Translations under genes and position numbers: made by a program
The notes under the pieces: generated by a model
Told to the model about the DNA's origin: nothing
The model's database searches: none
Seen by the model: the letters and a program-made list of their open reading frames with translations, nothing else
Shown: positions 6,930-15,860 of the stretch, in pieces
How positions within the stretch are numbered: the stretch's first letter is position 1
Layout: every line of letters starts with the position of its first letter
NCBI RefSeq assembly: GCF_047777955.1
Contig: NZ_CP180537.1
Span: 3,596,001-3,660,000, forward strand
Direction of reading: 5' to 3'
Origin: Didemnitutus sp047777955
Lineage (GTDB): Bacteria > Verrucomicrobiota > Verrucomicrobiia > Opitutales > Opitutaceae
Length of the DNA stretch: 64,000 bases

Positions 6930-9737
6930 TCAGAAGCGCTGCGACAGGCTGAGGCTGTATTGCGCGCCGAGGATGTTGTGGCTCGAGCGATCGTATTTGT
7001 CGGCGAACGCGGATTCGGCGAGCGGCGGCATGCGGTTGAAGACGTTGGTCACGCCGAGGCGGACAGTCGTGCGCGTCTTCGCATAGGTGTAGCCGAGCTG
7101 CACGTCGACGGTCGGCCAGGCGCCGACGGTGCGCGTGAAGTTGTCGCCGCCGTCCGGATCCTCCTTGAACGAGCCGGTGTAGTTGAGCTTCACCGCCGTC
7201 GAGAAGTTGCGCCAGTCCCAGGTCGTGGTGAGGCTGCCCTTCCACGGCGGGACCGTGCCCGGACCGATGCCGTCGTTGGGCGCGAAGTAGCCCGAGTAGT
7301 GCGTCGTCGGCAGCAGGCCGGGGATCTTGTCGATGTCGTATTTGAACGAGTGCGTGAGCAACAGGCGCCAGCCGAACTTGCCCCAGGCCCCGAACTCGCG
7401 CGTGTAGGTCGCGTTGATGTCGAGGGCGGAGAGCTTGAGCTGCGCGAGGTTCTCGGTGCGGACGTCGAGCACCTGCACGATGTAGCCGGGGATGCCGGTG
7501 GCGGAGCCGTCGGTGTCGACGATGACGTTGGCGGCGTAGGGGGCGCTGTTGTTCTTGATGAAGGTGCCGTTCGGCCCGGCCGTGATGCCGCCGCCGCGGG
7601 CGAAGGCGTCGACGTAGAGCTGCGGGTCCTGGATGATGATGTCGTTCTGCTCGATCTGGTAGTAGTCGAGGCCGAGCGAGAAGCCGCGCAGCGCCTTCGG
7701 GGCCCAGACGATGCCGGCGTTGTAGCTCTTCGAGGTCGTCGGCTTGAGGTTGGGGTTACCCTTGAGGATCACGCCCTGGTTGGCTTGGTCGGCGACGCCC
7801 AGCCAGGGCATGAACACCTGCGGGAAGCTCTGCACCGCCGTGCCGTCGAGTGCGGCCGGCGTGGGAATGGTGAAGCCTTCCGAGTAGGAAATGCGAGCGG
7901 TCAGCTCCTTCGTGATCTGGTCGCGCAGGTAGAAGCGCAGGATGGTCGGCTTGGAGTCGAAGTGGCTGAAGGTCTCGTGGCGGATCGCGGCGCCGAGCTG
8001 GAGGGTGCGCGTGAAGGGCGCGTCCCGGAGCAGCGGCACGACGGTCTCGGCGAAGGCTGACTTCACCACGAAATGCGTGCGCAGGTAGGTGGTGGAGTTC
8101 CAGCCGGAGCCCGCGGCGTTTTGCTTCTGCAGGTCCGGGTCGCGCTCGAAATCCTCCCAGCGCTCCTCGGCGCCGACGACCGCCTGCACCTGGCCGGCCG
8201 GCAGCTCGAACGGCTTGACCGTCACCTGGCCGTTCAGCACCCGCGTGGTCGAGTCGCGCGTGGTGCGGGGCGTGAAGTTGAGGTAGCGGAGCAGGTCCGG
8301 GTCGTTCGAGACGGTGCCGGAATCGAAGGGGTTCGTGAAGGGGTTGAAGCTCTTCGCCCCGGTGAACTCGGAGTTGCGGCCCTGCAGCACCTCGAGGAGC
8401 CGGGCCCGGTTGAGCCCGTTGCGCTCCTCATCGAGCTGCTCGCTGCGATTCCAGAAATACGACACGTCGTAGCTGAGGCGGTCGCTGATGTCGCCGCGCA
8501 GGCCCCAGGTGCCGGCGAAATTGCGGAAGGTCGTCTCGTTGTCGCGCGGCCCGAGGTCGAGGAAACGGTAGTCCCAGCTCGTGATGTCGGCCGCGTTGGC
8601 CCCGAAGATCTTCTGGTTCCAATAGTAGTTGGCCTTGATGGTGAAGTCGCCGTCGGAGCTCGTGCTGCGGAAGCTCGCCGGCGCGGGCGCGAGCACGGAG
8701 TGCGAGATGGAGTGCAGGTAGTTCACGTCCATGTAGAAGGTCGCGACGTCGCTCTTGTCGAAGAGCTTGTAGTCGACGCTGGTCCAGAAGTTGTAGCGCT
8801 TGGCCGGCCGCACCGTCGGCGTGTAGATCGAGAACGTGAAGCGGTCGGACTGCTCCGGCGGCACGTTGCCGTATTGGCCGACGCGGAAGTCGGCGGGCGA
8901 GGCCGCGGCCGCGACCGCGTTCTTCACGCGATAGGAGACGGTGCCGCTGTTGGTGACGCCGAACATCTTCAGCGCCTGCGCGGCGGTGAGGTTGAACTTG
9001 CCGGGGTTCGGCACGGCGCTGGTGGCGCCGAAGGAGCGGTCCGAGGTCTGCGTCACCTCGTCGCGATCCCGCGAGTAGAGGTCGTTCTGCTCGAAATACG
9101 CGAGGCCGAGGGTGAAGTGGCCGCGCGCGCCGAGCTCGCCGCCGAACGCCGCCTCGTAGCGCCGCGCGCTGATGTCGTTCTTGAAGGTGTTCTGGTAGGC
9201 CGCGTCGAACTGCGCCCCCTCGAACTGGTGCTTCGTGATGATGTTGATGACACCGCCGACCGCATCGGCGCCGTAGACGGCGCCGTTGCCGTCCTTCAGC
9301 ACCTCGATGCGGTCGATCGCGAGCATCGGGATCTGGTTGAGGTCGGGCACGGTGACGCGGCGGCCGTTGACCAGGGTGAGGGTCGGCAGGCCGCGCAGGC
9401 CGATCACCGCCTGGCCGTTGCCGCCGTTGACGGTGCCTTCGTCGAAATTGCCGCCGCCGAAGCTGGTGGGGTTGAAGCGCAGGAAGTTGTTCACGGACTG
9501 CGCCGTCGACTCCTTCGAGATCTCCATCGCGGTGTAGGTGGTGACGGGCAGCGCACCCTCGAAATCCGGGGGCGAGAGCCGGGAGCCGGTCACGCTGAAG
9601 GCGTCGAGCTTGACCGTCTTGTCCTTGTCGTTGGTCGGGGTGTCCGGGGTCTGCGCCCAGCTCCAGAGGGGAGCGAGGCACAGGAGGCCGAGGCGCAGCA
9701 GCGTCCGGCCGGCAGGGTTTGCTAGTGGTGTGTTCAT
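6930..9737 (-). CDS. TonB-dependent outer-membrane receptor
   Basis: 935 residues from the ATG at 9737. Signal peptide (RTLLRLGLLCLAPLWSWAQ), then VKLDAFSVTGSRLSPPDFEG, the short linker and plug entry typical of Verrucomicrobial receptors. The plug domain has VIGLRGLPTLTLVNGRRVT, IDRIEVLKDGNGAVYGADAV and GGVINIITK. A long beta-barrel follows and the protein ends in a terminal aromatic (YSLSLSQRF), the usual BAM signal. It imports an unknown ligand (siderophore, glycan or cofactor) using TonB energy; no substrate enzyme or SusD partner is adjacent. The upstream extension of the frame was rejected because it would place the signal peptide internally. Confidence 0.92.
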   Translation of the reverse strand: MNTPLANPAGRTLLRLGLLCLAPLWSWAQTPDTPTNDKDKTVKLDAFSVTGSRLSPPDFEGALPVTTYTAMEISKESTAQSVNNFLRFNPTSFGGGNFDEGTVNGGNGQAVIGLRGLPTLTLVNGRRVTVPDLNQIPMLAIDRIEVLKDGNGAVYGADAVGGVINIITKHQFEGAQFDAAYQNTFKNDISARRYEAAFGGELGARGHFTLGLAYFEQNDLYSRDRDEVTQTSDRSFGATSAVPNPGKFNLTAAQALKMFGVTNSGTVSYRVKNAVAAAASPADFRVGQYGNVPPEQSDRFTFSIYTPTVRPAKRYNFWTSVDYKLFDKSDVATFYMDVNYLHSISHSVLAPAPASFRSTSSDGDFTIKANYYWNQKIFGANAADITSWDYRFLDLGPRDNETTFRNFAGTWGLRGDISDRLSYDVSYFWNRSEQLDEERNGLNRARLLEVLQGRNSEFTGAKSFNPFTNPFDSGTVSNDPDLLRYLNFTPRTTRDSTTRVLNGQVTVKPFELPAGQVQAVVGAEERWEDFERDPDLQKQNAAGSGWNSTTYLRTHFVVKSAFAETVVPLLRDAPFTRTLQLGAAIRHETFSHFDSKPTILRFYLRDQITKELTARISYSEGFTIPTPAALDGTAVQSFPQVFMPWLGVADQANQGVILKGNPNLKPTTSKSYNAGIVWAPKALRGFSLGLDYYQIEQNDIIIQDPQLYVDAFARGGGITAGPNGTFIKNNSAPYAANVIVDTDGSATGIPGYIVQVLDVRTENLAQLKLSALDINATYTREFGAWGKFGWRLLLTHSFKYDIDKIPGLLPTTHYSGYFAPNDGIGPGTVPPWKGSLTTTWDWRNFSTAVKLNYTGSFKEDPDGGDNFTRTVGAWPTVDVQLGYTYAKTRTTVRLGVTNVFNRMPPLAESAFADKYDRSSHNILGAQYSLSLSQRF

Positions 9738-9874
9738 GGGAGGTTGAGACCGGCGGCAAACGCGCCGCCGCTGACTCCCTCTCTGCGCGCCGTCGCATCC
9801 GGACAACGCCCCCGCGACGAGCATGGGGCCCGCCGCGACGACCGTTGGCCGCGCGGACCGGCGCCCGCGCCGCG

Positions 9875-10354
9875 CTACCGCGCGCTCCGCCAGCGCGTCA
9901 CCGCGGCGATCACCGGCCCGACGGCGGTGAGGTGCGCGACGAAGACCGGCCCCCAGTTCGGCGGCGGGAAACCGTGGTGCGGCAGCCGCGTGAGCGGCAG
10001 CGCTACCAGCTGCATGAACACATAGAAGGCCGCGCCGAACAGCACGCCGGCCGCGAGCCAGTGCGCGCGCACCAGCCCGGAGGCGCGATACAGCGCGAAG
10101 AACATCGCCGCCGCGCCGAGCGCCACGCCGGTGTGCAGCGCCAGCCCGAGCGCCGCCGTGGCCGCGCCGCCCTCGTAGGTCGACGGGCCGAGCACGCTGA
10201 ACGCGATGCCCTGCAGCATGCGGAAAGGGCTGCCGTGCTTGAGCAGCACGAGGACGATCACGTAGCCGATGTCCGCCGCGGCGCAGGCCAGCCCGGCGGG
10301 CACGATGGCGGAGATCGCTTCGAAGAGGAAATGAATGCGCGCGGGAGAGCTCAT
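9875..10354 (-). CDS. Hypothetical four-helix membrane protein
   Basis: 159 residues from the ATG at 10354. Four hydrophobic segments are visible: near ISAIVPAGLACAAADIGYVI, ALGLALHTGVALGAAAMFFA, AHWLAAGVLFGAAFYVFMQL and VFVAHLTAVGPVIAAV. Short loops contain conserved-looking motifs (RLPHHGFPPPNWGPVF). I do not recognise a characterised family; the architecture resembles small integral membrane proteins of unknown function. It lies between the TonB receptor and the LytTR response regulator on the same strand, 91 bases after the regulator, so it could be a regulatory target or part of that transcription unit. Confidence 0.6.
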   Translation of the reverse strand: MSSPARIHFLFEAISAIVPAGLACAAADIGYVIVLVLLKHGSPFRMLQGIAFSVLGPSTYEGGAATAALGLALHTGVALGAAAMFFALYRASGLVRAHWLAAGVLFGAAFYVFMQLVALPLTRLPHHGFPPPNWGPVFVAHLTAVGPVIAAVTRWRSAR

Positions 10355-10445
10355 GCGCCCTGGCATCGCGCCGCCGGGCCGCGGGGACAAACCCCGCGCG
10401 GCAAGCATGGCCAATCCCGCGACGTGGCCCCGGCGGACGGCGGCG

Positions 10446-11255
10446 TCACGCGGAGGCGAGATTCTTGACCCGGTCGAGATTGCGGCGGAAGGCCGGGCCG
10501 ATGAGGAGCGTCGTGCCGTCGTCGAGCCGCGCCGCCTGCGTGCAGGACGAGGTGGCGACGATGCGCTCGAGGTAGGCGAGATTGATGAGGGTCGACTTGT
10601 GGATGCGCACGAACTGCGTCGGGTGCAGGAGCTGCTCCACGCGCTTCATCGGCATGCGGATCATCAGGCGGCGCTCGTGCAGGTGCAGGTTGAGGTAGTC
10701 GCCCTGGCTCTCGACCCAGCGGAGGTCGCGCTGCTTCACGAAGTGCAGCTCGCCGTCGACCTTCACGGCCAGGCGCGCGTTCTCGTAGCTCGGCGTCGCC
10801 GGCTCGGCCGTGGCCGGCGCGGCGGCCTGCTGCTGCAGCTGGGCGGCGAGGGCGCGGAGCGCGTTCTCCGCCGCGGTGAAGTGGCCGTGGTGGATGCGGT
10901 GCTTCACGCGGTCGATCGCGCGGTGGAAGCGCGCGTCGGTGAAGGGCTTCACGAGATAGTCCACGGCGTGGTAGTCGAAGGCGCTCAGCGCGTGGTTGTC
11001 GTGCGCCGTGACGAAGACGACCTCGGGCCTCTCGCCGGCGGGCAGGGCGTTGAGCACGTCGAGGCCCGTCTTTCCCGGCATCTGCACGTCGAGCAGCAGC
11101 AGGCGCGGCCGCAGGGCGCAGATCTGATCGAGCGTCTGGTGCCCGTCCATGGCCTCGCCGACGAGTTCGAGGTCCGCGTCGGCCAGCACGAGCTGGCGCA
11201 GGATGCGCCGGGCGGGTTTCTCGTCGTCGGCGATGAGCGTGGGGATCTTGGTCAT
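10446..11255 (-). CDS. LytTR-family response regulator
   Basis: 269 residues. Receiver domain at residues 1-120: acidic pair D10/D11 (LIADDEKPARRILR), phospho-acceptor D56 (LLLLDVQMPGKTG), conserved Thr in FVTAHD and Lys in YLVKPF. The C-terminal LytTR DNA-binding domain has the classic RDLRWVESQGDYLNLHL and FVRIHKSTLINLAYLERI. A Gln/Ala-rich linker separates the two. Its start codon overlaps the stop of the sensor kinase (ATGA), so they are translationally coupled. LytTR proteins bind pairs of direct repeats; a candidate pair lies upstream of the kinase at 12472-12504. Confidence 0.92.
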   Translation of the reverse strand: MTKIPTLIADDEKPARRILRQLVLADADLELVGEAMDGHQTLDQICALRPRLLLLDVQMPGKTGLDVLNALPAGERPEVVFVTAHDNHALSAFDYHAVDYLVKPFTDARFHRAIDRVKHRIHHGHFTAAENALRALAAQLQQQAAAPATAEPATPSYENARLAVKVDGELHFVKQRDLRWVESQGDYLNLHLHERRLMIRMPMKRVEQLLHPTQFVRIHKSTLINLAYLERIVATSSCTQAARLDDGTTLLIGPAFRRNLDRVKNLASA

Positions 11256-12397
11256 GCGGGCGCGGTCTCGGGGGCGGTGGAAGGGGCGCGGACGGGGAAA
11301 CTGAGGGTGACGCGCGAGCGACCGTCCTGGTTGAACGCGCAGTCGAAATGCAGGGCGCGGCCGAAGGTGCGCTCGAGGCGCGAGCGCGTCGAGCCGAGCC
11401 CGACGCCGCGGCCGCGCGACGTGGACTCGGCGAACTCGGAGGCGTCGTTCGTCACCTCGAGCTCGAGGCGGAGGCCGGCGCGGCGCGCGCGCAGCGTGAT
11501 CGTGCCGGGATGGCGCCGCTGCGCGATGCCGTGGCGCACGGCGTTCTCGACGATCGGCTGGAGGATCAGCGTCGGCACCATCACGTCGAGGCAGTCGTCG
11601 TCGACCAGGAAGCGCGTGACCAGGCGCTCCTCGAGGCGGAGCTTCTCGATCGCGAGGTAGGCCTGGGCGTAGTCGAGTTCGCGCCAGAGCTCGATCTCGG
11701 GCCGGCCGGCGTGCTCCATCAGCTGGCGGAGCAGCGCAGAGAGCTGCGTGATGGCCTCGACCGCCTTGTCGTTCTCGCGCTCGCGGATGAGGGCGGCGAT
11801 GGCGTTGTGGGCGTTGAAGAGGAAATGCGGCTGGATCTGCTGGCGCAGCGCGGCCAGCTCGGCCTGCGCGAGCTGCACGCGCAGCATCTCCTCGCGCCGC
11901 TCGTCGTCGCGCCGCTGCGCCATCAGGTCCGCGATGTAGCCGACGGCGACGAGCAGCGCGTAGAGGTAGAGGTCGATCAGGCTGCGGGCGTCGAGCTGCG
12001 TGAGCACGAACGACGGCGACGCGTCCTCCGGCCGGAAGTAGCCGAAGGCGAAGTAAATCGTCCAGAGGCGCAGGAGGTTGCCGAAAGTGAAGATCGCCAG
12101 CGCCGCCAGCAGGTGCAGCGCGAGGCGCACGGCCAGGTGCGGGTGGTTCGCCGCGAGGTAGCGCCGCAGCCAGAACACGCCGGGCGTCAGCGCCGCCCAC
12201 AGCCAGGCGCGGGCCAGCTGCGCCGCGATGGTATAGCCGTGCCCGCGCAGCGTGACCGGCAGGCTGCCGAAGGCCGTGATGTAGGTCTGGATGACCAGCA
12301 GCACGCCGATGATCGTCCAGACGCCAAACACCGTCCGCCAGCGGAGCCGCGGCACGGGAGCGATCGACGGGGAGGAATAGCGCGGGAAGACGCGCAT
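11252..12397 (-). CDS. LytS/YehU-type sensor histidine kinase
   Basis: 381 residues. Four hydrophobic segments occupy the first 160 residues (for example VFGVWTIIGVLLVIQTYITA and LIDLYLYALLVAVGYIADLM), followed by a coiled coil (DERREEMLRVQLAQAELAAL). The His_kinase (LytS-type) block QQIQPHFLFNAHNAIAALI contains the phospho-acceptor His, and a HATPase domain has the N-box LQPIVENAVRHG and a glycine loop RGRGVGLGSTRSRLE. It phosphorylates the LytTR regulator encoded next; the signal is unknown, since the sensory part is only the membrane region. It heads the two-gene operon. Confidence 0.92.
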   Translation of the reverse strand: MRVFPRYSSPSIAPVPRLRWRTVFGVWTIIGVLLVIQTYITAFGSLPVTLRGHGYTIAAQLARAWLWAALTPGVFWLRRYLAANHPHLAVRLALHLLAALAIFTFGNLLRLWTIYFAFGYFRPEDASPSFVLTQLDARSLIDLYLYALLVAVGYIADLMAQRRDDERREEMLRVQLAQAELAALRQQIQPHFLFNAHNAIAALIRERENDKAVEAITQLSALLRQLMEHAGRPEIELWRELDYAQAYLAIEKLRLEERLVTRFLVDDDCLDVMVPTLILQPIVENAVRHGIAQRRHPGTITLRARRAGLRLELEVTNDASEFAESTSRGRGVGLGSTRSRLERTFGRALHFDCAFNQDGRSRVTLSFPVRAPSTAPETAPA

Positions 12398-12471
12398 GGG
12401 CGCAGGGTGTTCGGCTCGCGGGAGGAGTCAACGCGACCGTCGGGGGCCGCGCCGCCCCTCACGACGCCCCG

Positions 12472-12504
12472 GCGACGACCATGCGGAAAACCGCGACGAC
12501 CATG
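12472..12504. promoter_or_regulatory. 12-bp direct repeat upstream of the LytS/LytTR operon
   Basis: The sequence gcgacgaccatg occurs at 12472-12483 and again at 12493-12504, a spacing of exactly 21 bp (two helical turns), about 75-107 bases upstream of the kinase start. LytTR regulators typically bind two direct repeats about 21 bp apart. Binding by this regulator is inferred; the repeat does not closely match any published consensus I know. Confidence 0.35.
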
Positions 12505-12629
12505 GGGAATTCCGGGCGGCCGGCCCTGCCCGGGCCGCCGCGCCCCGGCGGCGGGCGCGCGCGGCGCCGGAAGTTTTATTTGAGTTTCCCGGGACTTCCG
12601 GTGTTTGGTGGGGGTTTCCCGCTTTTCCC

Positions 12630-13124
12630 ATGGCCAAAATCGAAGTCAGCCAAGTCGCCGAGATCCTCAAGAAGCACAAGCTCGAGCCCGAGCTCCTGCG
12701 CGAGATCGTGGAGGCGATGAACGAGATCACGCAGCCGGCCGCGGACGAGGACATCAAGCCGCCGCCGCCCAAGAAGCAGTTCGTCATCCTCCTCTCCGAC
12801 CCCGAGGGCAAGCTGCCCGACAAGGACCTGGTCGGCTGGGTCGTGCAGATCCCGGAGAACGCCAGCCCGTTCTCCACCACCGACCGCATTTTCAAGGGTG
12901 CCTACGACTTCAACGCCTCCAAGCGCGGCCGCATGCTGCCGGTCAAATCCGTCGGCGAAGCCCTGGAGAGCGCCGGCGCGAAATACTTCAAGGAGGCCGA
13001 GCTGTGGGTGAAGACCAAGCTGCCGGTCGCCGTGGTGAAGACCGACAACGTCCTGCCCAAGGACGAGTTCAAGGTCGAGAAGGTCGACCGCCGCAAGAAG
13101 GACCCCGCCGCGGACGACGAGTGA
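12630..13124 (+). CDS. Hypothetical protein (164 aa), repeat-binding-like charged protein
   Basis: 164 residues from the ATG at 12630, which replaces the longer open frame because the upstream part is Arg/Pro noise. Begins MAKIEVSQVAEILKKHKLEP with a helical N-terminus, then a Pro/Lys linker (DEDIKPPPPKKQ) and a compact beta-rich domain (FVILLSDPEGKLPDKDLVGW, VVQIPENASPF), ending in a charged tail. No signal peptide. I do not recognise the family. The spacer upstream (12398-12629) holds only the direct repeat and no other recognisable gene. Confidence 0.6.
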   Translation: MAKIEVSQVAEILKKHKLEPELLREIVEAMNEITQPAADEDIKPPPPKKQFVILLSDPEGKLPDKDLVGWVVQIPENASPFSTTDRIFKGAYDFNASKRGRMLPVKSVGEALESAGAKYFKEAELWVKTKLPVAVVKTDNVLPKDEFKVEKVDRRKKDPAADDE

Positions 13125-13146
13125 TCGCACCGGCCGCGCCGCGGGC

Positions 13147-13662
13147 CTAGAGCCCCGCGGCGTGCGGATCGAGCCCGCGCGCCTTCAGCGCCGCGGCGAC
13201 CGCCTTCAGGTCGAGCTGCGCGCCGGGCTTCACGCCGCGCTCCCGGAACCAGCCCTGGTTGACCTCGAGGGCGAACTGCAGCTCGCGCGAACGCGAGGCC
13301 ACCGAGCGCTCGTCGCGCGGATACATCGGGTAGATCTCGCGCAGCACCCCCTGGGAATCGATGTAGCCGATGTCGAGCGGCACGAGGGTGTTTCGCATCC
13401 AGAACGCCATCGGCTGGGCGCGGGTGAAGACGAACAGCATGCCCTCGTCGCGCCCGAGCGCCTGCCGGAACATCAGCCCGCGCTCCTGCTCGGCCGGCAG
13501 CGCCGCGATCTGCAGCTGCACGACCTGATCGCCGATCTTGATGGGGAAATAATCGTTCACGGTCTTGGGCGCGGCGTCGGCTTCGGCCTTGCCGCCGCAG
13601 GCGGTGAGCAGGCCGAGCGCGAAAAGGCAGGAGGCGACAGGAAGGACGAGGCGGGAAAACAT
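13147..13662 (-). CDS. DUF192-family lipoprotein
   Basis: 171 residues from the ATG at 13662. A lipoprotein signal peptide ends in a lipobox (LGLLTACGG). The mature domain is DUF192: LQIAALPAEQERGLMFRQAL, GMLFVFTRAQPMAFWMRNTL, VPLDIGYIDSQGVLREIY and a C-terminal QFALEVNQGWFRERGVKPG. DUF192 proteins are small secreted domains of unknown biochemical role. The gene is divergent from the M24 peptidase, with about 20 bases between the two starts, so their promoters must overlap the coding ends. Confidence 0.85.
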   Translation of the reverse strand: MFSRLVLPVASCLFALGLLTACGGKAEADAAPKTVNDYFPIKIGDQVVQLQIAALPAEQERGLMFRQALGRDEGMLFVFTRAQPMAFWMRNTLVPLDIGYIDSQGVLREIYPMYPRDERSVASRSRELQFALEVNQGWFRERGVKPGAQLDLKAVAAALKARGLDPHAAGL

Positions 13663-13683
13663 TTTTGCGTTTTGGTCGGCTTC

Positions 13684-14859
13684 ATGGCTAGACACAGCCC
13701 CTCAAAACTCAACCCCCGTTCCACCGTGGCCCCGCTCCCGCCTCCCCTGCTCTACTCCGACACTCACGCGAGCGCCGATATGCTCTATTTCGGCCAGGTC
13801 GAGGTGCACGATCCGTTCGTGGCCTTCGGCGTCGGCCGCAAGAAATACACCGTGCAGGGCGCGCTCGAGTTCGGCCGGGTGAAGAAGACCAGCGCCTTCG
13901 ACGTCGTGCTCTCGCGCGAGGACTGGCTCGACGCCGCGCGCCGGAAATACGGCCCGCGCGCCGGCATCGCCGAGATGATCCTCTGCCTCGCCCGCCATTT
14001 CGGCCAGCGACGCTTCCGCGTGGCCGACGACTTTCCCGCCGCGCTCTACGTCAAGCTCACCCAGGCCGGCCTGCGCCTGCAGTTCGCCGACGGCCTCCTC
14101 TTCCCCGAACGCGAGATCAAGACCGACCGCGAGGCCGCCGCCATCCGCGAGGGCAACCGCCTCAGCGCCGTCGGCTTCAGCACCGCCGAAAAGGTCCTCC
14201 GCGCCGCCCGGATCAAGGGCCGCCACCTCCTCTACCAGGGCCGCCCGCTCACGTCCGAGCGCCTGCGCTTCCTCATCGATGTCGCGATCAAGGAGCAGGG
14301 CGGCGAGGCGCGCGACACCATCGTCGCCGGCGGCGACCAGGCCTGCGACCCGCACGAGCGCGGCCACGGCCCGCTCCGCCCGCACGAGCTCATCATCCTC
14401 GACATCTTCCCGCGCCACGTCGCCAGCGGCTACTACGGCGACATGACCCGCACCTACCTCAAGGGCCGCCCGCGCGAGGTGCAGCGCCGTCTGGTCGCAA
14501 CCGTGCTCGCGGCCGAGAAGGCGGCGATCCGCCGCATTCGCGCCGGCGTCGACGGGCGCGAGGTGCACCAGGGCGTCGTCGATCACTTCATCGCCGAGGG
14601 CTACGAGACGAAGCGTGGCGCGAACGGCGCCACGGGCTTCATCCACGGCACCGGCCACGGCCTCGGCCTCGCCGTCCACGACCCGGGCTGCCGGCTCGGG
14701 GCGGTGTCCTCGATCCTGAAGCGCGGCGCCGTCGTCACCGTCGAGCCGGGCCTCTATTATCCGGGCCTCGGCGGCTGCCGCTGGGAGGACGTCGTCCAGG
14801 TCACCGCCACCGGTGCAAAAATGCTCTCGCGTCACCCCTACAACTGGGAGATTCGCTAA
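13684..14859 (+). CDS. M24-family metallopeptidase (Xaa-Pro aminopeptidase-like)
   Basis: About 391 residues from ATG 13684; GTG 13726 is an alternative start. An N-terminal creatinase-like domain (about residues 1-150) precedes the pita-bread catalytic domain. All five metal ligands can be placed: Asp in LIILDIFPRH, Asp in GYYGDMTRTY, His in IHGTGHGLGLAVHD, Glu in VTVEPGLYY and Glu in GCRWEDVVQV. It should release N-terminal residues, possibly before proline, from peptides in the cytoplasm. It is followed after 8 bases by the heptose kinase, suggesting co-transcription without an obvious pathway link. Confidence 0.85.
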   Translation: MARHSPSKLNPRSTVAPLPPPLLYSDTHASADMLYFGQVEVHDPFVAFGVGRKKYTVQGALEFGRVKKTSAFDVVLSREDWLDAARRKYGPRAGIAEMILCLARHFGQRRFRVADDFPAALYVKLTQAGLRLQFADGLLFPEREIKTDREAAAIREGNRLSAVGFSTAEKVLRAARIKGRHLLYQGRPLTSERLRFLIDVAIKEQGGEARDTIVAGGDQACDPHERGHGPLRPHELIILDIFPRHVASGYYGDMTRTYLKGRPREVQRRLVATVLAAEKAAIRRIRAGVDGREVHQGVVDHFIAEGYETKRGANGATGFIHGTGHGLGLAVHDPGCRLGAVSSILKRGAVVTVEPGLYYPGLGGCRWEDVVQVTATGAKMLSRHPYNWEIR

Positions 14860-14867
14860 CCCCTCCG

Positions 14868-15836
14868 ATGAAGTCCCTGTTCAAGAAGATCTCCAAACTC
14901 CACGTCCTCGTCATCGGCGACGTGATGCTCGACCATTATATCTGGGGCGACGCCTCCCGCATCTCGCCCGAGGCCCCGGTGCCGGTGGTGGACATCGACC
15001 GCGACACCTACAGCGCCGGCGGGGCGGCCAACGTCGCGCTCAACCTCGCCTCCCTCGGCGCCAAGGCCACCCTCGCGGGCTTCTTCGGCAAGGACGACGC
15101 GGGCAAGCGCCTCAGCGGCATCCTCACCCAGAAGGGCATCGCCACCATCCCCACCCCGGGCAGCGGCTCCACCATCGTCAAGACCCGCGTGCTTGTCCGC
15201 CGCCAGCAGCTGTGCCGCCTCGACCGCGAGTCCCCGCAGCACGACTACGCCATCGACTCGGGCAAGATCGAGACGACCTTCGAGAAGGCGATCCGCAAGT
15301 GCGACGCCGTCATCCTCTCCGACTACGCCAAGGGCCTGCTCACCGACGAGCTCGTCGCCAAGGTCACCGCCCTCGCCCGCGACCACGGCAAGCTCGTCGC
15401 CATCGACCCGAAGCCGCGCCGCCGGCTCCGCTTCCACCAGCCCGACCTCATGACGCCCAACCGCAAGGAGGCGCTCCAGCTGGCCGGCATCGAGCCCGAG
15501 CCGCACCAGCCCTTCCCCGCCGCCGAGGTCTGCGCCCGCATCTACGAGCAATACCGCCCGAAGCACCTCGTCATCACGCTGAGCGAGGACGGCATGCTGC
15601 TCTCGCACAACGGCAAGGCCGGCCGCGTCATCCCGACCGCCGCCCGCGAGGTCTTCGACGTCTCCGGTGCGGGCGACACCTCCATCGCCGCCCTCACGCT
15701 CGGCCTCGCCGCCGGCGCCGTGCTCGAGGAAGCCGCCCAGTTCGCCAACGCCGCCGCCGGCGTCGTCGTCGGCAAGCTCGGCACCGCCACCGTCACGCCC
15801 GCGGAAATCCTCCAGCACGTCTCCGAGGAGAAATGA
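14868..15836 (+). CDS. hldE1 (rfaE1): D-glycero-beta-D-manno-heptose-7-phosphate kinase
   Basis: 322 residues; a PfkB/ribokinase-family enzyme matching the N-terminal half of bifunctional HldE. It phosphorylates heptose 7-phosphate at C1 for LPS core and, in some bacteria, produces the signalling metabolite heptose bisphosphate. Visible motifs are VIGDVMLDHYIWGDASRISP, EAPVPVVDIDR, GGAANVALNLASLG and the anion-hole/catalytic block VSGAGDTSIAALTLGLAAG. The adenylyltransferase half is absent, so a separate RfaE2 must be encoded elsewhere. The next pathway enzyme, a GmhB-like phosphatase, follows after a small repeat element. Confidence 0.92.
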   Translation: MKSLFKKISKLHVLVIGDVMLDHYIWGDASRISPEAPVPVVDIDRDTYSAGGAANVALNLASLGAKATLAGFFGKDDAGKRLSGILTQKGIATIPTPGSGSTIVKTRVLVRRQQLCRLDRESPQHDYAIDSGKIETTFEKAIRKCDAVILSDYAKGLLTDELVAKVTALARDHGKLVAIDPKPRRRLRFHQPDLMTPNRKEALQLAGIEPEPHQPFPAAEVCARIYEQYRPKHLVITLSEDGMLLSHNGKAGRVIPTAAREVFDVSGAGDTSIAALTLGLAAGAVLEEAAQFANAAAGVVVGKLGTATVTPAEILQHVSEEK

Positions 15837-15839
15837 GCG

Positions 15840-15859
15840 GGGCCGGCTTCAGCCGGCCC
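15840..15859 (+). terminator. Possible terminator after the heptose kinase gene
   Basis: An 8-bp GC stem (gggccggc / gccggccc) with a ttca loop starts 4 bases after the stop codon and is followed by the T-rich first units of the heptad repeat. The T tract is interrupted, so termination may be weak. Confidence 0.4.
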
Positions 15860-15860
15860 T

